NCBI GenBank assembly: GCA_019054805.1
Contig: JAHQIY010000003.1
Span: 2,046,001 to 2,110,000, forward strand
Direction: 5' to 3'
Length of the DNA: 64,000 bases
From: Brachionus manjavacas
Taxonomy: Eukaryota; Rotifera; Eurotatoria; Ploima; Brachionidae
The notes beneath the pieces were generated by a model that worked only from the letters and a program-made list of their open reading frames with translations, searched no databases and had not been told where the DNA came from. Positions 49,701-55,440 of the stretch are shown one piece after another. Made by a program: the position numbers and the translations under genes. Position 1 is the stretch's first letter; every line of letters starts with the position of its first letter.

Positions 49701-50070
49701 GCTAAAGGACTTTTTTGTGTCCTATTGGGAGCATGTGAGCAAGCAGAGCGAAGAAATGGCCAAGTACTTGGACGACGAGGGACACAGGAGCAAAAAGGTG
49801 AAGCTGGACGAGGTGGAGGGCGGCGACTTGCGCGCTCGCCTCGAATCCAAGCGAAAGTGCGCTGGTGCTGTGCTCGAAGCGCTCAAGGAAAACATCGAAC
49901 TGATGAATGGCTTGATGCAGGGTCTAGAGGCCATGGACGACGAGTCCACGGATGAAACCACCGACAACGAAACCAGTTCGTCCAGCTCGTCCAGCCAAGA
50001 AGCGAGCACTGAGTCTGGCAGCAACAATGAACTCGAGAGCGCGTCCGAACACGAACAAACAAATGCCTAA
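16523..50070 (+). CDS. USP34: Ubiquitin carboxyl-terminal hydrolase 34 homologue (9 exons)
   Basis: Exons: 16523-16728, 16804-17179, 17248-17400, 19736-20215, 20268-20360, 22999-23794, 29208-30653, 36526-38912 and 45928-50070. All junctions are GT..AG and all phases agree, giving 3359 residues (human about 3546). USP34 removes ubiquitin from substrates and is known from Wnt/axin and DNA-damage signalling. Visible here: armadillo-like N-terminal helices; an acidic linker (exon 6); a ubiquitin-like fold across exons 7-8; the USP catalytic domain at about 1766-2096 with Cys-box NLGATCYM (Cys about 1776), His-box DGGHYYSF (His about 2033) and FNDAEV (Asp about 2053); then a long helical C-terminal region. 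The start is the ATG at 16523; an upstream in-frame Met at 16406 is followed by a non-conserved hydrophobic stretch and is less likely. Paralogues USP9X and USP24 match less well around the Cys box. No break was found. Confidence 0.95.
16804..17179 (+). CDS. USP34: USP34 exon 2
   Basis: Includes the motif FKEKLLSALVKVFSLNMPLY, conserved in USP34 N-terminal helices, and a Cys-rich CSCSNL stretch. It is followed by a 68-bp intron (17180-17247). Confidence 0.9.
17248..17400 (+). CDS. USP34: USP34 exon 3
   Basis: Fifty-one codons with no in-frame ATG. Reads LPVEFLRNICHFVDLYGL, matching the family helix just before the IRxWL block. Canonical GTAAGT donor. Confidence 0.92.
17401..19735. other. USP34 intron 3 with ACGT-rich array
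   Basis: A 2.3-kb AT-rich intron. The only structure is an array of TTTACGTAAAATT-like words at 19150-19450. 18541-18700 is somewhat GC-richer, without an assignable function. Confidence 0.6.
19736..20215 (+). CDS. USP34: USP34 exon 4
   Basis: Begins IRVWLNSTFV, runs through YMCSLCDKDLRLAGTRNT and ends ELADWFVQNNIIEYLYGPNL, all close to vertebrate USP34. An SQSSSSSDQ Ser-rich insert sits in the middle. It is followed by a 52-bp intron. Confidence 0.95.
20268..20360 (+). CDS. USP34: USP34 exon 5
   Basis: Thirty-one codons reading IKRSQDIVNFLAFTNRLTE and ending IWASAQ, exactly where the family has IWAAAQ. Donor GTAAGT. Confidence 0.93.
21040..22790 (-). mobile_element. LINE fragments in USP34 intron 5
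   Basis: At least four minus-strand pieces of the main LINE family: RT C-terminal side (FADDLVTFF near 21350-21330, down to 21060), a 3' end with C-terminal coding (21420-21990), an RT core piece with PQGSVISPLLFSIY (22180-22520), and another 3' end (22545-22790). The order is scrambled, with stops and frameshifts. They are likely separate truncated insertions. Confidence 0.8.
22999..23794 (+). CDS. USP34: USP34 exon 6 (acidic linker)
   Basis: The start is set by conservation: LKYCSKSVMETLISLIKHLD follows a TTTAAAG acceptor, upstream of the first ATG. After TDQTLFLSALLTKTQW the exon becomes strongly Glu/Asp/Ser-rich (EESEEEEESEESEHES), as in other USP34 proteins. Ends in phase 1. Confidence 0.93.
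24694..26459. mobile_element. Possible 1.8-kb TIR element TATGGTAA..AGCCTAA
   Basis: The left end TATGGTAACACAGCCTAA is a rough inverted match to the right end TTAGGCTCATTTACCATA. Similar TTAGGCCATCTTACCATA ends a related repeat at 61250-61390. Interior words such as TTCGGTGAC and AATGGGTGAGTCAA are shared. It contains the nested MITE 25290-25874. Confidence 0.45.
25290..25874. mobile_element. MITE with about 164-bp terminal inverted repeats
   Basis: 25290-25453 and 25711-25874 are near-perfect inverted copies (outer end ATAACGTAATGGTCCGATAA), with a short indel near the ends and a 257-bp loop of unrelated AT-rich sequence. No ORF. It lies in USP34 intron 6, so the pre-mRNA would form a long hairpin. 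Confidence 0.9.
26800..27400 (-). pseudogene. LINE ORF2 C-terminal fragment
   Basis: Minus strand reads LYLQSKLSFIETLKYN and then LASQIFHDLSISPRING. The same pattern occurs on the plus strand at 57125-57397 (QSKLSFLATLKFN). The family resembles the region after RT in jockey/CR1-like LINEs. Frameshifts are present. Confidence 0.65.
27603..28324 (-). mobile_element. KRBA2/Ginger-like integrase remnant with palindromic TIRs
   Basis: About 75-bp terminal inverted repeats, each containing an imperfect palindrome TTTACTG.TAGA.CAGTAAA (about 27647-27670 and 28260-28283). The minus-strand core (28140-27890) codes a scrap like the C-terminus of KRBA2/Ginger integrases (RAQKMMTGSKKYFPET), then in other frames a Cys-rich tail (VKCNC..., NRCGCKKSHLYNSRCHGG). 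The arms are studded with TTTACTGAAA words. It is dead: frameshifted and missing the DDE core. Confidence 0.65.
28340..28800 (-). pseudogene. LINE linker fragment between nuclease and RT
   Basis: Minus strand reads SSWFDSELRHLRNHRDFCYHN, a pattern typical of the segment between endonuclease and RT in jockey/CR1-like LINEs, with broken frames on both sides. Confidence 0.6.
29208..30653 (+). CDS. USP34: USP34 exon 7
   Basis: Starts in phase 1 (Asp codon split across intron 6) and reads NTFLWDLLMNQ, then SKDQHALSVDKFKLIF, both family hallmarks. Near its end a ubiquitin-like fold begins (VRFVCHVNSTRFNFELL). GC content is well above the surroundings. Ends CAAG|GTATGA. Confidence 0.95.
30654..31484. 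other. USP34 intron 7, unassigned AT-rich part
   Basis: No coding or repeat structure that I can name. Confidence 0.5.
31494..32176 (-). mobile_element. MULE derivative with 9-bp TSD and TGTCATTT-type arms
   Basis: TTTTGAAAA at 31485-31493 and 32177-32185 brackets 683 bp. Reading inward, both ends have ATATTAAAG(T/C)GTCATTTATTT at the same distance from the flank. Further in, TGTCATTT words on the left are complementary to AATGAC words on the right. The minus strand between them codes scraps ending in the MULE-like tail FPAEACDIPLGK, a stop, then RGVGRPKK (AT-hook, about 31735-31715). No DDE domain. Confidence 0.82.
32249..33165 (+). mobile_element. 5'-truncated LINE, RT C-terminus to 3' end
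   Basis: Starts inside RT just after the FADD box with ENKINKYTNELEQWL and continues through QKEIKFLGIRFDSKLNF. A frameshift follows, then the C-terminal LFELSEKYVGTGLSHSIPL, and the 3' UTR ends GGAGCTCTAGCTCGGTACAG with an AATAAATAAAAT tail. Closely related to the copy at 50.6 kb. Confidence 0.88.
33166..33490 (-). pseudogene. Second LINE subfamily, C-terminal fragment
   Basis: Minus strand reads NIYKSLIGSIFDYSFF and LQNISIKYSYNFPQDTPSDLL, the same domain as the main LINE but clearly diverged. It abuts the 3' end of the preceding LINE. Confidence 0.75.
33491..35320. other. USP34 intron 7 middle part; two unassigned scraps
   Basis: A 102-codon minus frame at 34056-34364 has no recognisable family. 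On the plus strand about 34962-35080 reads WIFEYLDVYENGRCFTFNL, which faintly recalls the extracellular region of DEG/ENaC channels. Neither is supported as a gene. Confidence 0.35.
35325..35620 (-). pseudogene. LINE C-terminal fragment with (TAG)n tail
   Basis: Minus strand reads NDFAAAVNARHVFFSNRVVPHWN and then ENVVKSKSTANFK, the last domain of another LINE family (compare 42.1 and 44.0 kb). The TAGTAGTAG repeat at 35325-35340 is its 3' tail. Confidence 0.7.
35621..36525. other. End of USP34 intron 7
   Basis: AT-rich, no recognisable element. The acceptor is TTTCCAG at 36519-36525. Confidence 0.5.
36526..38912 (+). CDS. USP34: USP34 exon 8 (USP domain, Cys box)
   Basis: Completes the ubiquitin-like fold (GQELTTESKLLSELGLKD), then helical repeats, and from about 38271 the USP domain: YLGLVNLGATCYM with the catalytic Cys codon at 38301-38303. 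TGEQKDMQEFFTDL, KKLFGGVITNVV and the zinc-finger CxxC (YTCSTCSKK) follow. Exon GC is roughly twice that of the flanking introns. Ends LKEK|GTAAGT in phase 0. Confidence 0.97.
39027..39345. repeat. Small foldback in USP34 intron 8
   Basis: A 28-bp direct repeat AAAGACGTGACTAATTTTAA (start of it) occurs at 39035 and 39260. Around it, 39155-39187 and 39309-39340 form a 30-bp inverted repeat containing TCGGACTCTTT. The word CTTAGTTTC..AGAGTCCGA recurs at 45.29 and 45.75 kb. Confidence 0.65.
39346..39530 (-). pseudogene. R2/NeSL-like LINE C-terminal scrap
   Basis: Minus strand reads MQWLRCFDFKREMEGLIMI and then DQAFNMRYHHQK, like the segment before the CCHC region of LINEs whose C-terminus has a W..G.LK.ETEG...A.QDQAL.TR pattern. 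A different family from the jockey/CR1-like copies. Confidence 0.55.
39585..40460 (-). mobile_element. LINE ORF2 C-terminal half with (AAT)n tail
   Basis: Minus strand from 40457 is open for 127 codons (VLKYTEVERDLGIMLYSNLK, ENVQKRATKLVKQFKNLDY). After one frameshift it continues with FFTYRVTMPWNAVPQEIV to about 39800. The 3' end has a GCAAG/CTTGC-rich segment and an AAT repeat at 39588-39602. It lies in USP34 intron 8. Confidence 0.82.
41602..41842. repeat. Near-perfect 82-bp inverted repeat with 76-bp loop
   Basis: 41602-41683 and 41760-41842 are complementary over their full length except for one extra A. Such low divergence implies recent origin or recent correction. No ORF. Probably a MITE or foldback element within USP34 intron 8. 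Confidence 0.92.
42120..42430 (-). pseudogene. LINE C-terminal fragment
   Basis: Minus strand reads YFTYRVVGVWNNFPEEIV, the terminal motif of the LINE family also seen at 44.0 and 61.0 kb. A TAGTAG tail lies at 42122-42140. Confidence 0.75.
43265..43302. repeat. (AAT)n microsatellite
   Basis: About eight AAT units in the plus strand. Probably the tail of a degraded LINE, since the same repeat ends the copies at 39.6 and 45.3 kb. Confidence 0.7.
43520..43760 (-). pseudogene. Unassigned coding-like scrap
   Basis: Minus strand from about 43750 reads MAQAIGVDN, ESLRKEQKRTVDTIM and PSRKCEQVLLEKRVRG in three frames. It looks like a frameshifted protein fragment, but I do not recognise the family. 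Confidence 0.4.
43960..44650 (-). mobile_element. LINE ORF2 C-terminal fragment
   Basis: Minus strand reads KEKDLGI, WSNQVNIAAHKANSFLGSV, then after a frameshift SVQRRATKLVPELKESSYP and FNFFRNRVVNVWN. This is the standard C-terminal domain of CR1/jockey-like LINE ORF2. It has one main frameshift near 44370. Confidence 0.85.
45278..45800. repeat. Direct repeat pair flanking a LINE tail and poly-A
   Basis: The word ATATTCTTAGTTTCAGAGAC with a following AGTCC.ATTTTTC occurs at 45286 and 45740. Between them lie an AAT repeat plus a GCAAGCGAGCTTGC hairpin (45331-45420, minus-strand LINE 3' end) and a 22-bp A run (45661-45682). Confidence 0.65.
45928..50070 (+). CDS. USP34: USP34 exon 9 (USP His box to C-terminus)
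   Basis: A single 4143-bp exon. It completes the catalytic domain (VNTYFSFPLEL, HTGTADGGHYYSF with His codon 46087-46089, WFFFNDAEVKPF with Asp codon 46147-46149, AYMLFYKK), then about 1280 residues of helical C-terminal region with conserved blocks such as MLQWIDLL, LNKQVMIHFVYHC and MGPYFPLPGNC. Ends in a Ser/Glu-rich tail and TAA. The exon is GC-rich against AT-rich flanks. Its many overlapping frames on both strands are by-products of that composition. Confidence 0.97.
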   Translation: MNTYFSFPLELNMSGYMEQNLIESGKKAGSESGADFVYDLIGVTVHTGTADGGHYYSFIQEMGPASPKWFFFNDAEVKPFEVDSQLAAECFGGETTSKSYDCHSDKFTDLSYEKTNSAYMLFYKKRSGARQPPSSRCNDHTLLSQIWHDNLKFITDRLLFDTSYFSFVFELSDLALHSPALSLCGAQLAITFFLQTFIHSREKHHMLQWIDLLGKLFAHKHSCQWLLERLASSTEWMRKILTKCPQVSIRSAFQKFLLAIAQRCELSVTRQFLSAYISLLDEKQPIRHMSEYFVFLTEYSRLGEQHNLALLELDLVKHLCAFYARNRRRDAANSAQLADSDNSDFSVDNLDSESDSDQDIVALSDQRSKPKVFEKMLLLLVELSESHLAYVHRNYQLKQIKLLIKVPLSFFYKTILDGLSLSAVKQLLVNVTRLRTDLMCQFKPGVYVRKFVDMCVKSIGVLAKKSSDPDKYMNFFNAIGCLLSLVPDRVCPDEIECALCENESVSTDFGELVTEKLSDLLISAPYYTLRWLAGVGNARLELWLLDNMSAWVKRLLIDAKQTQVRFSAAVLLANLVPDRDFRHQFTSNRNMLTPYRAEPHQLTDSFTRTVNTILRHLLSLLNMPLAHTDSQQCHTTNLIQYFTLLIYLMLGNEQKRLVVQNSALQLFWDNIFFKHMANSHVSTNLNKQVMIHFVYHCLNGCTEVLDYVTKYTDKFEERMARELPLCTVIVDHEDTELISYNKQCLHPFYGAIRLLCEHSRLYLRHMCEHSNLQWAFKHVLPYSMHYGMACTELVKLVELMSGESGQLKESVCAQFLMGTAVEAKHSFQSIVWVAKAVMRTSDDVTMVLTRRGLSTLSACLFQLVVAYNSNSSAEGHDLADCLLLLKSLVQSVRLHLDANTHAIQQIVANWKEKFELVKRLVVLVNFSVAGSTRATALELLRLVLQINPVEMAVNTVAILKQSYSGLSYYQSCQSYQKGSILSAKPTVNSLHKCFMGNQSINQAVCLMGPYFPLPGNCVLGAKKLKAAFNLYLPLTLVNHCHYDGSVYMLSKIVGHLSEYEKSLRDSFLPLFNFYHFLFKLLFDQLTSLSEANTKNLVDLVLIVSAQSMYFNIHFIGYLSERLACLTEHISDSIHLNHFVRVLITDYRHLVSRDEYATFLAGFLGRFVRNLLPRNQLKSDTFSHLLSQTIKNTIRLSLSTINETRFYFDFSADKLSDECALNLDTKLSAMLGSIKCVHMITRAVSRCKVDKQFVKFVKQLKDFFVSYWEHVSKQSEEMAKYLDDEGHRSKKVKLDEVEGGDLRARLESKRKCAGAVLEALKENIELMNGLMQGLEAMDDESTDETTDNETSSSSSSSQEASTESGSNNELESASEHEQTNA

Positions 50071-50071
50071 T

Positions 50072-50106
<35 letters not shown>

Positions 50107-50185
50107 GTCCATTCAATTTTATACATTAATTTCTTCATTATTCTCTTTTCTTTTTAATTTAATATTTTTTTAAATTAATAAAATA
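50071..50185 (+). other. USP34 3' UTR: (TC)n(AC)n and poly-A signal
   Basis: A TC repeat then an AC repeat at 50072-50106 directly after the stop, and AATAAA near 50176. A plausible short 3' UTR. Confidence 0.6.
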
Positions 50186-50577
50186 ATCAAAAATTAGTTT
50201 GTACAATTTTTAGGAGAAAAAGAAAGCAAAAAAAGAAAAAAATTTGTTGCAAGGAGTTGTCACCTTGACCAAAATGCTCTGTTTCCAAATTGAAATTATT
50301 TTTTGCTTTTCACTCGCTAGGCTCATAACAAGAGCTTAGATCCAGAGTTCTTCAAGTTAAGGTAAAAAAAAAAAAATTTTTTTGATTATTATTATTTATT
50401 ATTTATTAGTTTAAAGCCCCATAGGCAAAATTACAAAAAATTACATTAAATTCGAGATAAATTAAAAAAAAAAAAAAATATAATATTCTTAAATAGCAAT
50501 AAAATACAATTTAAAAACTAAAATACTGAATTAGGAACAAAAAAGATAAAATTTAGTTTTTTTTTGGAATTTATTTT

Positions 50578-52390
50578 TATTTTATTTATTTGTTTTCTGT
50601 ACCGAGCTAAAGCTCCTTCAAAATAAGTTAAAAATAAAAAAAATAAAATAAAAATTAAATTAAAGTTAATAAAATTAGATAAAAAAAAAAGAATCAAAAT
50701 AGAGTAAATAAGCTAAAAAAATGAAAGTTGAAAAGACATAAATTGGAAAAGATTGTTTCATGTGGCACATGTTTAAATAGTTCAAGTTTCAGGAAAAAAA
50801 GAAGAAATAGTAAGGTAGCAATTACACAATGGAGTTGGGTATTCAATATATCTTGATTCGAAACCTTCTTTGTATTCCTTCACCAGTCTTTTAACCAATG
50901 GAATAGAATTACTCAGTCCTGTCCCAACATATTTCTCGCTCAACTCAAAAAGACGATTCGAGACTGTTAGTAATTTTAGTTTATTAAAAGCTTCATGTTG
51001 CACGATGTTGGAGGGAGTATCATATTTTAATCTGAGGATAGATCTGACTGCTGTATTCTGAATTGCTTGTAACTTTTTGATATTATTTTCTGCAAATGAA
51101 TTCAAGCAAGGAAACGAATAGTCTAGAATTGAACCAACTAAAGATTTATAAAGATTTCCCAACGTTTTTTGATTAAGACCCCATTTTTTGTTTGACAGAA
51201 TCTTAATTAGATTTAGCCTTGTATTGCAACGTTCTTTTATTTCGTCAACCAGTGTATTAAAATTTAATTTAGAATAAAATTTAATACTTAGAAACTTAAT
51301 TTCTTTTTGGCTTTTAATTCACTCCATAAATTTTTAAGTTAAGATTATCACTTTCTTTCTTGTACTTAGAGAATACTACTGAACACGACTTTTCAACTGA
51401 CATCTTCATTTTCCACTTAATTAGCCATTGTTCTAGCTCGTTGGTGTATTTATTTATCTTATTTTCAAGATGCCCCTTTTTGTTGTAAATAAAAAAAGTA
51501 ACTAGATCATCTGCAAAAAGAAGAGAGTATTCATTATTTGTTTTGTTTCTTTTAGGGATATCATTAATATAAATGCTAAATAAAAGAGGACTAATAACTG
51601 AGCCTTGAGGAACATCTGCAGTTATTTGATATTCGTCGCTCAAGTAGTCATTCACATTCACCCTAAATGTCCTTGAGTCTAAGAAGCATCTAATCCAGTT
51701 AATTAAGTATTGTGGTGGATTTATTTTTATTAATTTATAAATTAAACCTTCGTGCCAGACCCTATCAAAGGCTTTAGAAATATCAAAGAAAAGGGAACAA
51801 ACTCTTTTCTTTCTATTAAATGACTCTACAATTTTTTGAATCAAAAAGTTAAGATTATCGGAGGTTCTCCGATGTTTCCTAAATCCTGATTGTTCCTGGA
51901 TAAGTAATAAATTTTTTTCTAAAAAATTGTAGAGTCTTGTGTAGATTATACGCTCAAGTAACTTTCCTAGGCAACTTGTTATACTGATTGGTCTATAGTT
52001 TGAAGGATTTTGTGGAGAAGATGCATTTTTTTGAATGATAGTTATGGTCGCAGTTTTCCATGATTTTGGAATAATACCATGTCGCAGAGATAATTTAAAA
52101 AGTTTTGCGATTTCTATTAAAGAATTTCTTGGTAAATTTTTAAGCATTAGATTATGTATTTGGTCAGGTCCTGAGACCGCTTCAGTCTTCAGTCTTTTTA
52201 AAGCCAGTATAAGTTCGTTTGGGCAAATAGGATCATTGAAATTACACTGATTGTAATTTTTGAGGTATTCAAAATTAAAGCTAATTATTTCATTATCTTT
52301 TTCAGTATCTATTAAATCAGAGTGAGGACTAAATGTTGAAGATAATATATCTCCGAAGCATTTTCCTTTTTCATTTAAATTGATCACTAT
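50578..52390 (-). mobile_element. LINE (jockey/CR1-like), 5'-truncated, near-intact RT
   Basis: Best copy of the main LINE. The minus-strand frame 52387-51314 holds the RT domain: SGPDQIHNLMLKNLP, NYRPISITSCLGKLLE, QSGFRKHRRT, FFDISKAFDRVWH, PQGSVISPLLFSIYIND and the active-site FADD. After a small deletion and frameshift near 51315 the C-terminal domain continues, with its last 126 codons at 51162-50782. The 3' end at 50578-50630 has the GAGC-UUUA-GCUC hairpin. The endonuclease is missing. No target duplication was defined. Confidence 0.92.
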
Positions 52391-52891
52391 TTTAATTTAT
52401 TATTACATTATTGATTGAAATGAAACTCTTATACAATCAAAAAAACCTAAATTATTTATTAATTAATCCTGTAATGTTCAAAAAAATTTCGACTTAAATT
52501 TTGTTTATCTTTCTTGTCTTGTTTACAAAATTAACACTTTTGATTTTACTTTTATTTAAACCAATGTAGCCTTTAATGGTTTAATTTTTTGTGTTTGAAT
52601 TACAAGATGTATCCAATGTTGAAATGAAATTGAAAAAGTGCCATGTTTCAAATATTTTTTTCAGTCTCAAATAAAAAAATAATTTTAAGTTAATATTGCA
52701 AGCATGAAAAACTTTTTTCTTTTTTCTATAAATTTTGAATATGAGTTTGTGATATGATGATTAAAGATAATATTTGTTTATAAACTATCTACGCTCTGTT
52801 TTGCATATTTTATAAATTGAGTTTTTGTTAAAATGCATCAAACAAACTTCAATTATCACTTAAGTCAAAATAAAGTTTTTCGGTTCTAGTC

Positions 52892-53485
52892 GGTTAGGTG
52901 AATCATGGTTCACCTGTTACTGGGACAATTCCTGTTCTCAGTTTTTATGAAATATTAGTTCACCTAACTTAAAAAAGCTAATGTAATGATAAAAAATAAG
53001 ACAGAAAAAATAATTACATAGAAAATTTAAAGTTGGGCGGAGTAGGTTAATTTTGCGAAATAGATGAATCTATGTTTCCCAATGTCAAAAACTTGAAGGG
53101 TGAAAAATTAATTTTAATTGTCTTTAATTTTTATCATTTATGCTGAAAAGCAAAGATTTAAGAAGAGAGCGCATTTGGGTATTTGGGATTATGGAAAGAG
53201 CAATACCAAGAGCAAATAAGTCAATACAAAAAGTCAATCAAGAGCAAATGCTATTTCTAAAGCTCCTTCAAAAATAAAAAAAACAAAATAATTATTAATT
53301 AATTTTTATATCAGTTTCGAGAATTAGGCATTCATCTATTTAATAGTTTTATTCAATTTGTTCACATATTTTGAAATTTGTTCACCAAATTCTATTTTGA
53401 ACAAAAAAATTGGGTGAACCAATAGTTCACAAAACCTGATAACAAGAATTGTTCGGATAATAAGTGAACTTTGGTTCACCTAACC
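52892..53485. mobile_element. Nested MITE, TIR GGTTAGGTGAA
   Basis: About 80-bp imperfect terminal inverted repeats with repeated GTTCACC/GGTGAAC words, 594 bp in all, no ORF. Lies wholly within the larger foldback. Confidence 0.8.
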
Positions 53486-53539
53486 AGTTTTTCAGCGATT
53501 TAATATAAACTTTAATCTAATGAATTATTAATCTATTTT

Positions 53540-53660
53540 TTTATTTTTGTTCATTATTTTATTTTATTTTATTTTATATTTTTCAACCTTTTTTTATTTT
53601 TTTCATATGTTTCTATTCTGAAGGAGCATTTGCTCGGTAAAAAATAAAGAAATGAATTAT
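53540..53660 (+). mobile_element. LINE 3' UTR only
   Basis: Ends CTGAAGGAGCATTTGCTCGG with an A-rich tail, matching the 3' ends at 15.8 and 33.1 kb. No coding sequence retained. Confidence 0.75.
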
Positions 53661-53889
53661 TTTAAAAAATTAAAAAAGAATTTTCAATATTTTTTCAAAT
53701 TTCCAAATAAAAATTAAACTCATTCTATGTCACTAAAAAGTTTAATTTTAAAAATGAAAATGCTTGCAATATTAACTTGAAATTATTTTTTTATTTGAGA
53801 CTGAAAAAAATATTTGAAACATCGCACTTTTTCAATGTTATTTCAACATTGGATACATTTTGTAATTCAAACACAAAAAATTAAACCAT

Positions 53890-55344
53890 ATAGTTAATCA
53901 AATAAATAAATGAATTTCTAAAATAACTCGGAAATTAATAAAAAATGCCTGTAATTAAAGAAATTCCTAATAACAAATCTCATTTGAAGCATATACTAAA
54001 GGAAAAACTAGAGGAAAAGGTAATAGTTATTTTCCTTTCTGTAGTTTTCGCTCCTTGGAGGATGCTAAAAAATGCCTCGATAGAGAATTTAATTTTTTGT
54101 CCTTAAAAAATATATTCTATTTTTATTTTTATTTTTTTTGTACTATTTAGATAATAAGTACTATATTTTCTAATAAAAAGTAATGAATAAAAAATTTTGT
54201 TTAAAATTCAGTATTTTAGTTTTTTTTTCATAATATAAACACAGGGAATAATAATATGCCAAAAAAAAATTCTAGTCCGGACTTGGACTCGAGTTAAGAC
54301 TTGTGACATGCTGAGTGGCCCCAAGACTACCTCTAATTAGGCATATTAAAGTTTCAGATCAAATTTTAAAATTAAAACTTAATTGATATAATGATTTTGA
54401 TAATTCTTAAAAAATGAATACTAAACAGTAATAATTAAATGGATTATTATTAAATGGTTATTTGGATGCTAAAATAAATTTCTTTTGGATATTTATTTAT
54501 TGTCAAAATTATTTTAAAAGAATAAAAATGAGGACATAAAAATTACCATTGTGTATTACAAAAGTTATTAATGAGTATCAAAATAATCAATGAAAAAATT
54601 AGCAAAAAATTGTCATTTAAAATTTATGATGGAACCAACTGGTCCAATACATGAACGGTTTTTTGTCCGATCAGTCGGGCAGTTAATTTTTTGGACCTCC
54701 AAAAAATGGCGGCTGGCAACATAAATTTATTGATTTTTTTCAAAAATTTTTCAAATTAAAAAAAAATAATTTTAAAAAAATTTATTTTTTATTTTTCAAA
54801 AAAAAAAAATCAGTTAATACATTTGAAAATAAAAATCGATTTTATCAATGGATTGAGAAAAGCTTTTCCAAAAATTTTTTATTTTTTAAATCTACTTAAT
54901 CTGTTACATTAAAATTAACTTAAAGATAAACTCTTTGAATTGATCATCAACTTCAAGATGCCGAAAGGATGGCGACAAATATTATTGTTCAAAAAATGTG
55001 CAGAGTCTTCTGAATAATACAAATGAAAAGCTTAGTTTTCTATTTTTTGTTCGACATATTTTTGATCTTATTTCCTATGCCCAATTTGTTTTACCCCTAG
55101 TGTCGGGGTCTAAGATTAAATAAAAAAAATCTTAAAAAGCTAAAAAAAATTTTTCTCAATCCATTGATAAAATTGATTTATATGTTTAAATGTGTAAACT
55201 GATTTTTTTAAAATTTAATTAATTTTTTTTTTGTTGTGTAAGAAAAACGTTAAAAAAGGTCTTCTTTTTCTTGAAGATAAATACCATTTTTGAATTTTTA
55301 TTTAATTTTTTTGAATAAATTTAGATTTAAAAAAAAATTGAAAA
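53890..55344. repeat. Intergenic repeats upstream of THADA
   Basis: Contains a scrap resembling the hAT MITE interior (GGACTTGGACTCGAGTTAAG near 54278), a partial GGTC-family copy starting GGTCCAATACATGAACGG at 54643, and an inverted repeat 54803-54892 / 55115-55209 (core CTCAATCCATTGATAAAAT). The last ends about 135 bp before the THADA start codon, so it occupies promoter-proximal DNA. No gene. Confidence 0.7.
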
Positions 55345-55440
55345 ATGTCTAATATTTTGCCTCTAGTCGAAAAATTCCAATTCCTAAACACCAATAGCCA
55401 GGATTTGAACTGTCCAAAAAAATTAGACACCCTTAAAAAA
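55345..55440 (+). CDS. THADA: THADA exon 1
   Basis: Thirty-two codons starting MSNILPLVEKF. An A-rich leader (AAAA before ATG) and a 48-bp intron follow the usual small-intron pattern here. Conservation at the N-terminus is weak, so the start is chosen by frame continuity. Confidence 0.7.

Larger units (their letters stand above)
52576..53889. mobile_element. Foldback element with 130-bp arms, containing nested insertions
   Basis: 52576-52705 and 53760-53889 are inverted copies of equal length with only a few differences (outer end ATGGTTTAATTTTTTGTG). Between them sit a second inverted-repeat element (52892-53485) and a LINE 3' end (53540-53660). The arms therefore predate the inner elements. 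Confidence 0.85.
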
